DNA from: Acidobacteriota bacterium
GTDB lineage: Bacteria > Acidobacteriota > Terriglobia > Acidiferrales > UBA7541
DNA: 60,164 bases
Reading direction: 5' to 3'
NCBI GenBank assembly: GCA_003225295.1
Contig: QHYZ01000085.1
Coordinates: 1 to 60,164 of the forward strand
Shown: piece after piece, positions 54,462 through 60,164 of the stretch
Layout of the letters: each line of letters starts with the position of its first letter
Position numbering within the stretch: position 1 is the stretch's first letter
The notes under the pieces: model-generated
The model's input: only the letters and a program-made list of their open reading frames with translations
Databases searched by the model: none
What the model was told of the DNA's origin: nothing
Translations under genes and position numbers: made by a program

Positions 54462-57400
54462 TTAGAACGTAATCTTGCCCGAAAGCTGGACGATTCTCGA
54501 GCCAGGGCTGAAATTGAGTTGCGTGCTCAACGGCGTCTGAAATGGCGTTTTCGGTGGCGGTGGCCCCAGGCAGATGGTCACGGTGCCAGGACAGCTTGTC
54601 ACGGGGGCGGTCGAGAATTGGGTGGCGCTTACGGAAGTATAGTTTGTGCGGTTGAGGGCGTTGTAGGCTTCAAGGATGAGCTGTACCTTGACGCGCTCAG
54701 TGATCGGGATGTTTTTAGTGATTCGAGGATCCAGCGAAACGAAGTTGGGAAGGTTGAAGGTGTCACGGCCGAGTCCCGGCGCACGGTCCGTGCGGCTGTT
54801 GCTGTCGCTGTTTAGGTCCGAGTTGACCATGCCGGAATAGGGCGGTCCGGTCTCGGCCGTTAGGATTCCGCTGAGTTGCCATCCGCCGGCCACGTAGCGC
54901 CACGCATGTGGTAGAGAGTGTGCATAGCCGTCGAGGTTCCAAATCGCGCTTAGCACGAGGCGGTGTCTTTGATCGTTCACGCCAGGGCCGCGATCCCCGC
55001 GAAGGTTGAGAGGGTCCTGGACCATCTTGGCGTCGTCGCCAGAGAAGGGAACGACCGAAGTGGCGTCCGGGTTGTCGTCGATGACCTTTCCGAAAGTGTA
55101 GGAAGCCAGGAACTGGTAATTCTGGGAGAAGCGCTTGTTTAACTGCACGGTCAGGCCGTTGTAGATGGAATTGGCGCTGCTTTGGAATTCCTCAATGCGC
55201 GCAAAGCCAGCAATGGGGCGTGGCTGAGTGATCCGGTTCACCGTGGCAGTTTGAGTAGACCCCACAAATCCGACGGTTACTGGCGTTTCAGGACCCTGGA
55301 GATTGATGTCCAGGGTGCGCGTGAGATGCGTGCCTTTGACCCACAGATAGTTGACCTGAACGGACAGGCTCGGCCGAATCAGGTATTCCAGGCCTAGGTT
55401 GGCCTGCTGCACATTGGGCTCGTGATAATCGGGCTGGAAGACGTAGATGGTGGGAGCGCCTGCCGTGCCACCGACCGGCGCGGCACAGCCTGGAGCGGCA
55501 ACGGGAGCGCCGCACTTCGTGGCGGGATATTGCGGGATGTTTGCGCCGGTAAAGTTCAGAGTCTGCACGTTCAGAGCGTTGTTCGAGAACGCGGTGCCAA
55601 CGGTGATCGCAGGAGTGCGACCGTAGAAAATACCGTATCCTGTACGAACGACCAACTTCTTGCCGAGAGGCGTCCAGGCAATACCGAGCCTAGGACCAAA
55701 GTCGGCATGATCGTTGTGAATCCGGTTGGTGAAGATTCCCGCAGCGGCGAGGCTGGCGCTGGGGTTGAGCTCGGCCGGCTGGGCGATCAGGTCGAGATCG
55801 TATCGGAGGCCGAAATTCAGAGTGAGGTCACTTCGTACGCGCCATTCACCCTGGGCGAACGCTGAATATTCCTGAAGATTGGGATTCGTGGTGGGTCCGT
55901 TAGTGTCCGCGCCGGCGAAGGCTTGGGCAAAAGTATCCGAAGCGTCCGGACCGGTGAAGCAAGCCGCGCCGCCTCCGTTCAAATTGCAGCCGAATCCCTC
56001 GAGACTATTGAAAACGTAAGCGCCTGAGAAGTTGCCCGGGAAGAAGTTGGCGATCTTGTCCACGAGAAAATTCATGCCCGTTTTGATTGTGTGGCGACTG
56101 TGGGTGAGCGAGAGGGTATCGCCAACTTCGGCGCGGTGAATGTTGGTGAAGCGAGGGCTGAAGAAATTGCGTCCGACAATGAGATCGGTGACGCCGCCCT
56201 GGCGAACGGTGGCTTCCGGATTGATGCTGTTGGCCAGGCCGGGCTCGTTGTCGCGCGCATAGGCGGCCCGAGCAACGTTGACGATACCGGATGAGATGGT
56301 GGATGTAAGCGAGCCGGACAGGGTGTCCGTGGTGACATCCGACGCGCCGGTGTGCTCGATAGAATTTTGCGATCCGCCATTTTCGAGGCCATTGCCAACG
56401 AAACGCTGGGAGTTGTATCGGACGCTGAGGAGTTCGGCGTTGCCAAACCGCCAGTCAACCTTGCCGAGGTAGACGTTCTGGTTTTGAGTGCGAATCCAGG
56501 GGTTGGCGCGTGCCTGAAGATAACTGAGAGCTGTTTGCTGATTGGCAGTCGGAGTGGCGGGAGCGGGCACCCCAAGAAAGACGAGATTGGGGAGGGTGTT
56601 GCGCTGGCCGTCGTAATCGAAGAAGAAAAAAAGTTTTTCACGGATGACCGGACCGCCGAGGTCTCCTCCGAACTGGTTGAAGTGATAGGGAGACTTTTGG
56701 CGGCCGTTGATTTTATTGATTGGGTCGTTGGCATTCAGGCTTCGATCGCGGAAGAATTCAAAGGCCGCGCCGTGAAATGCGTTGCTACCGGATTTGGTGA
56801 CGACGTTAATCACTGCTCCGCCAGCATGGCCGAGCTCGGCGGAATAACTGCTGGAATTCACCTGGAATTCCTGTACCGCATCTTCGCTGAACTGATAGGG
56901 AGCGCGCCCCGATCCAGTGCGGCCGACGGACTGGCCGAAGAAGGTGTTGTTATCGTCCGAGCCGTCGACGATGAGGGAATTGAGGGTGCCGCGCTGGCCT
57001 GCAAAGCTGATGTCGCCACCGCGTACGTCGAGGGTGACGCCTGGGGTGAGGAGGACGAAATTGATGAAGTTGCGGCCGTTTGTGGGGAGGTTTTCAATGG
57101 CCACATCATTCACCGCGGAGCTCACCTGACTACGCGTTGTTTCGACGATGGGGGGTTCATCCGTGACGGTGACGGACTGGGTCTGTCCAGCCACCGAGAG
57201 TGAGAGGTTCAGGTTCAGTCGGGCGCCGACACTTACCGTGACGTTCTTTTGCGTCAGCTTGGCGAAACCCGGGTGCTCGACTTCGATGGTGTAGGTACCT
57301 ACCGGGAGCACGGGGAAAGTAAAGAGGCCGTTGGAATCGCTAGTGGTCTGAAAGTGGATGCCGGTCGCATCGTTCGTACCCGTCAACTTGGCGCCGGGAA

Positions 57401-57545
57401 GAGCGGCACCGGATTGATCCACGATGATGCCTTCGATGGTGCCCTGATTCGCCTGGGGCCACACGGGAGGCGAGAGGAAGAAAAAGACAAAAAGGAATGC
57501 GCGGCAACAGCAGAAGAGGGCCGTTCGCGTTTCAGAAATGTTCAC
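54462..57545 (-). CDS. Oar-like TonB-dependent receptor with carboxypeptidase-regulatory N-terminal domain
   Basis: A 1027-residue outer-membrane receptor. Signal: ALFCCCRAFLFVFFFLSPPV to WPQ. A carboxypeptidase-regulatory-like domain follows (TIEGIIVDQSGAALPGAKLT, VLPVGTYTIEVEHPGF), then the plug (ENLPTNGRNFINFVLLTPGV, IVDGSDDNNTFFGQ, NVVTKSGSNAFHGAAFEFFR) and a long barrel (FAQGEWRVRSDLTLNFGLRY) ending RIVQLSGKITF. The start is GTG 57545, preceded by GAAGGAG, since the upstream frame has no signal-like residues. These receptors import oligosaccharides or other large substrates using TonB. Substrate is unknown; the keto-sugar genes 0.7-5 kb away suggest a carbohydrate. Confidence 0.94.
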   Translation of the reverse strand: MNISETRTALFCCCRAFLFVFFFLSPPVWPQANQGTIEGIIVDQSGAALPGAKLTGTNDATGIHFQTTSDSNGLFTFPVLPVGTYTIEVEHPGFAKLTQKNVTVSVGARLNLNLSLSVAGQTQSVTVTDEPPIVETTRSQVSSAVNDVAIENLPTNGRNFINFVLLTPGVTLDVRGGDISFAGQRGTLNSLIVDGSDDNNTFFGQSVGRTGSGRAPYQFSEDAVQEFQVNSSSYSAELGHAGGAVINVVTKSGSNAFHGAAFEFFRDRSLNANDPINKINGRQKSPYHFNQFGGDLGGPVIREKLFFFFDYDGQRNTLPNLVFLGVPAPATPTANQQTALSYLQARANPWIRTQNQNVYLGKVDWRFGNAELLSVRYNSQRFVGNGLENGGSQNSIEHTGASDVTTDTLSGSLTSTISSGIVNVARAAYARDNEPGLANSINPEATVRQGGVTDLIVGRNFFSPRFTNIHRAEVGDTLSLTHSRHTIKTGMNFLVDKIANFFPGNFSGAYVFNSLEGFGCNLNGGGAACFTGPDASDTFAQAFAGADTNGPTTNPNLQEYSAFAQGEWRVRSDLTLNFGLRYDLDLIAQPAELNPSASLAAAGIFTNRIHNDHADFGPRLGIAWTPLGKKLVVRTGYGIFYGRTPAITVGTAFSNNALNVQTLNFTGANIPQYPATKCGAPVAAPGCAAPVGGTAGAPTIYVFQPDYHEPNVQQANLGLEYLIRPSLSVQVNYLWVKGTHLTRTLDINLQGPETPVTVGFVGSTQTATVNRITQPRPIAGFARIEEFQSSANSIYNGLTVQLNKRFSQNYQFLASYTFGKVIDDNPDATSVVPFSGDDAKMVQDPLNLRGDRGPGVNDQRHRLVLSAIWNLDGYAHSLPHAWRYVAGGWQLSGILTAETGPPYSGMVNSDLNSDSNSRTDRAPGLGRDTFNLPNFVSLDPRITKNIPITERVKVQLILEAYNALNRTNYTSVSATQFSTAPVTSCPGTVTICLGPPPPKTPFQTPLSTQLNFSPGSRIVQLSGKITF

Positions 57546-57756
57546 TGCAATTTCTCCTTCAGAGTGCGGTCGAAGCTTTTGGCGTTCAGGTCCCCCGGTG
57601 GCGCTCCGCGGTAGAGTAGAGGCGCCGCGAGAAACAAAAGCCGAGCAACACATTGCGAAAGAGCCGAACGCCTACACCAACAATACGTTGCCCTTTCTTG
57701 AGGTTCTAACACAAGAGCTGGCTCAAGCCAAAGCCGCCAGTCATGGCTAAGCCATA

Positions 57757-58127
57757 GCGTAGCTGACCGTGCTTGGCTCGAATTTTTTCTAAAGAGTGTC
57801 ATAGAAACCGCCCAGCAGGTAGCCGACACATCGAAGGAGATAATCACGATCATCGAAGAAGACCGCCGGAAGATCGAGGAGCTGGGCCGCTCCGCTGCAT
57901 CGGTTTTGCGCGTTCATCAGCACCTTCAGCGCAAGCCGATCGTCACCATCCCGGCGACCGCCGAGCAACTCTCCTCTCCGCGCCCACTGTGGCGAAGGTT
58001 TTGCAGCACATGGTAAAGCTCGGCCGGTGGTGAGACGACCGGCAGCCAGCGCCATCGGCTCTTCAAATATCACCACTACCTGGAAATTCTCAATCGAGGC
58101 ACCGAGCTGCCAAAAGCAAGTCCCTGA
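57757..58127 (+). pseudogene. Decayed fragment of a Fic-family protein C-terminus (copy 2)
   Basis: A frame encodes ADRAWLEFFLKSVIETAQQV, ADTSKEIITIIEEDRRKIEE, LGRSAASVLRVHQHLQ and RKPIVTIPATAEQLS. A frameshift near 57975 moves to LSAPTVAKVLQHMVKLG, the recognition helix of the winged helix, and a further shift gives YLEILNRGTELP near 58080-58112. This is the complete C-terminal part of a Fic protein, but the Fic core, with its HPFxxGNGR motif, and the start are missing. It is the longer relative of the fragment at 9.1 kb. Confidence 0.65.
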
Positions 58128-58164
58128 CAACGCTCGTGCGAGCCACTAGGACATGACCGAACAA

Positions 58165-58605
58165 AAGAAAAGTCGAATCATCCTCCATCTAGAAACCAAC
58201 TCGAAGCTGGTGAAAGGAAACTTGTTGATGACATAGAGAAGTATGGGTGCCACGTCATTCATGTCAAACCTCAACAGCCGATACCCGGCGGTCCTACACA
58301 ATTGGTCTTTACGAGACCGTACAACAACCAGAACTTATCGTTGTTGGCATGAAGCAAGACTCGGCTCACTACTTGCTGAATGAGGCTGCTCGTCGAATGG
58401 AGCAGGGTTTGCGTTTGGCTGGCGGCCGTGGTGAAAAAAACTTCTTGAAAATATCGCATGTGAATTCACGAAAGTTGATGGAGTATGCGCTGTGGTTCTA
58501 CGGCGAAGATGAGTTCCCTGTTTTCCAGTGCATCTATGCTGACCTCAACGTGCCTTTCCTTGGAACGATGGTTTCAGGACGCCATCCCTTCCGCCGTTGA
58601 GAAAG
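58165..58605 (+). pseudogene. DUF4262 protein gene, frameshifted
   Basis: The first frame reads RKLVDDIEKYGCHVIHVKPQ and QPIPGG; after a shift near 58290 the next reads YTIGLYETVQQPELIVVGMK, LLNEAARRMEQGLRLAGG, REKN-like GEKNFL and ALWFYGEDEFPVFQCIYADL N. These blocks match DUF4262 proteins in order. Missing residues between blocks show small deletions as well. The family is of unknown function. No complete frame exists, so it is a pseudogene. Confidence 0.65.
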
Positions 58606-59269
58606 ATTTTGACTTGTGGGGCGGGTGCCCAGCAGAGAATAGAACCAACCGCAGTAATAAGAATTTATGACCTCTGGTTGCGTCATGGTCATATGAAAAC
58701 TCATTTGACCCCCCTGGCATCCCCCTTCCAATTCTGAATGACTAACTCATAGGTGATTTATTGATTCACGCCAATAGCATCTGGCTGGAAGCCCGCCCGT
58801 ACGCCGGAGGTGAACCGCTGACTGCGCAACACTGACCGGCAGATGATGCTCTGTGCTGATGGCCAGATCATGGCAATCGTCGTGGCCAAGAAAAATATTC
58901 AAAGGCCTGGAGCGGGCGGGGCCGCGATTTGGGGTGTACGGTATTGTCCAGGAAATGGCGACGGCTGCGAGCGCTGCGGTTTTACAAATTCCTTACAACT
59001 AGCTTGCGGCAAATCAGTAAGTGGATGCGCAGGGTAGCAAATACTCGCTTAGATTGAGGGCCAACGAAGCGGAGTCATGAGCTAGTTGCGCCCGATCGGG
59101 ATTCTGACTCGGAGAATCCGTGACCATCAGGCCGGTCCGCAGCGGATGAGAGCCTCGAAAGTCAATGTTTAGTCAGAGTCCGCCTCGAATTTGAGGCAAC
59201 GCAAACAACTTGGTGAATCGTCTCGTCGTAGTTTGGCGATAGCTTGCACAGATTCATCTAGAAGGAAAC
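58606..59269. other. Intergenic region upstream of the multihaem cytochrome gene
   Basis: This 660-base stretch shows only short, unconvincing frames on both strands. The inverted pair GGATTCTGACTC... near 59100-59120 could form a small hairpin (GATTCTGACTCGGAGAATC). I see no recognisable gene or RNA. Confidence 0.35.
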
Positions 59270-60164
59270 ATGAAACTATCAAACAGAACTCTCAGGCTGT
59301 TCATGGGCGCCATGTTTTTCTTTTCAGGACCGATAGTCGCTCCCCATGTGGTACATGGCGGCCAACAGCCTCAAAAGGCCCCCAGTTCTGCCATCGCTTC
59401 AAGCCAGGGCAAGCCCGGCGACGCGCCCGCCGATGGCTCCGCGTCTACGGAGGCAGAAACCTGCCAAGCTTGTCACGGGGACATTACCACCAGCTTCGAG
59501 AAATCGCCGCACTGGAAGACGATGAATGACACGCGCGGTGGGCATTCGAAGCAGGGTTGCGAGGCATGCCACGGTCCAGGCGGGGCCCACGCAGACGATC
59601 CAAGTAAGGAGGCAGTGTTCGATTATAAGAAGGCAACACCAGAAGCCATTACCGACCGTTGCCTCACCTGCCACGCCTCAGGCTCGGAGCACATCAGTGC
59701 TTCGAATTCATTCCACCGGCAAAACGACGTTAGCTGTACCTCCTGCCACTCGATGCACCATGCAACGACTAAGGAACACATGCTGGTCAGGGCCGAGCCC
59801 GGGCTTTGCTATTCCTGCCATTTGCAGCAGAGGGCTCAGTTCAATATGCCGTTTCACCATCGCGTAAACGAGGGGCTGATCCATTGCACCGATTGTCACA
59901 ACCAACACGGAACGGGCGGTGTCCTTGAAGGAGACCATCTGGTCCGGCAGGTGCGGACCTCGGCCTCTGGGGACATGGTTTGCTTTAAGTGCCACACGGA
60001 CAAGCAGGGACCCTTTGTCTTTGAGCACGCCGCCGTGAGGTTAGAGGGATGCGGCTCATGCCACATCGCACACGGGGGGGCAAATGCGCACATGCTGAAA
60101 TACAGCAACATCAACCTCTTGTGTCTGCAATGCCACACCAATTCGCCTGGCATTCACGCGACGG
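59270..60164 (+). CDS. Multihaem (DmsE-type decahaem) c-type cytochrome, 3' truncated by window edge
   Basis: An ATG at 59270 behind GAAGGAAAC opens a frame of 298 codons that runs off the window. Signal peptide: MKLSNRTLRLFMGAMFFFSG and following. The mature part has nine CxxCH haem sites: CQACH, CEACH, CLTCH, CTSCH, CYSCH, CTDCH, CFKCH, CGSCH and CLQCH. Spacing and length fit the DmsE/MtrA decahaem family, so a tenth site probably lies beyond the edge. Such cytochromes carry electrons through an outer-membrane porin (MtrB/PioB-type) to external acceptors or DMSO-reductase-like enzymes. A porin gene would be expected next, outside the window. Confidence 0.9.
   Translation, partial: MKLSNRTLRLFMGAMFFFSGPIVAPHVVHGGQQPQKAPSSAIASSQGKPGDAPADGSASTEAETCQACHGDITTSFEKSPHWKTMNDTRGGHSKQGCEACHGPGGAHADDPSKEAVFDYKKATPEAITDRCLTCHASGSEHISASNSFHRQNDVSCTSCHSMHHATTKEHMLVRAEPGLCYSCHLQQRAQFNMPFHHRVNEGLIHCTDCHNQHGTGGVLEGDHLVRQVRTSASGDMVCFKCHTDKQGPFVFEHAAVRLEGCGSCHIAHGGANAHMLKYSNINLLCLQCHTNSPGIHAT

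Overview
The window looks like chromosomal DNA of an Acidobacteriota (or closely related soil) bacterium. The evidence is an ADOP-type duplicated MacB permease translationally coupled to a PadR regulator, an Oar-like TonB receptor with a carboxypeptidase-regulatory N-terminus, protein-kinase fragments of the acidobacterial GTKLGPYEI type, and uniformly GC-rich codon third positions. I cannot go below phylum. No rRNA, no intact tRNA and no CRISPR array were found. Both ends cut genes: the last codons of an outer-membrane barrel at the left, and a multihaem cytochrome c at the right.

0-9 kb is housekeeping: yvcK, a TPR protein, an MglA-type GTPase, a TonB-domain protein, a STAS regulator, then a complete nitrogen-sensing block (Amt transporter, PII protein, GlnD uridylyltransferase). 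9-16 kb has a decayed Fic fragment, a nuclease/exonuclease/helicase fusion of the TM0106 family, and the PadR-ADOP pair behind a near-consensus promoter with direct-repeat operators. 16-21 kb is a three-subunit molybdenum hydroxylase operon (2Fe-2S, Mo and FAD subunits) followed by a small Cys-rich ORF.

20.7-26.3 kb is the most unusual part. A two-gene operon with a strong sigma70-like promoter encodes a nucleoside-phosphorylase-fold protein and a protein carrying uracil-DNA-glycosylase-superfamily motifs. Nearby are orphan ORFs and an intact Fpg/Nei DNA glycosylase. 26.3-34 kb holds a kinase remnant with a large in-frame deletion, a giant secreted Asp-box beta-propeller protein, a MacB-type ABC ATPase/permease/esterase operon and an NTF2-like protein.

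34-48 kb is accessory DNA. It contains a PilZ protein, a protealysin-type M4 protease followed by its probable inhibitor emfourin with a perfect 17-bp hairpin between them, a CxxCH toroid protein, a coiled-coil PilZ protein and a TonB protein. It also has a dispersed repeat family, three copies of which end in a tRNA-3'-end-like segment, and a scrapyard of integrase and transposase fragments around 45.4-46.6 kb.

48-60 kb has a large PilZ-like membrane protein, a divergent pair for keto-sugar metabolism (DUF1080 hydrolase and a Tat-exported Gfo/Idh/MocA oxidoreductase), an Oar-like TonB receptor, a second Fic remnant, a DUF4262 pseudogene and a DmsE-type multihaem cytochrome (nine CxxCH before the edge). 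The genes do not form one pathway; local operons are the functional units.
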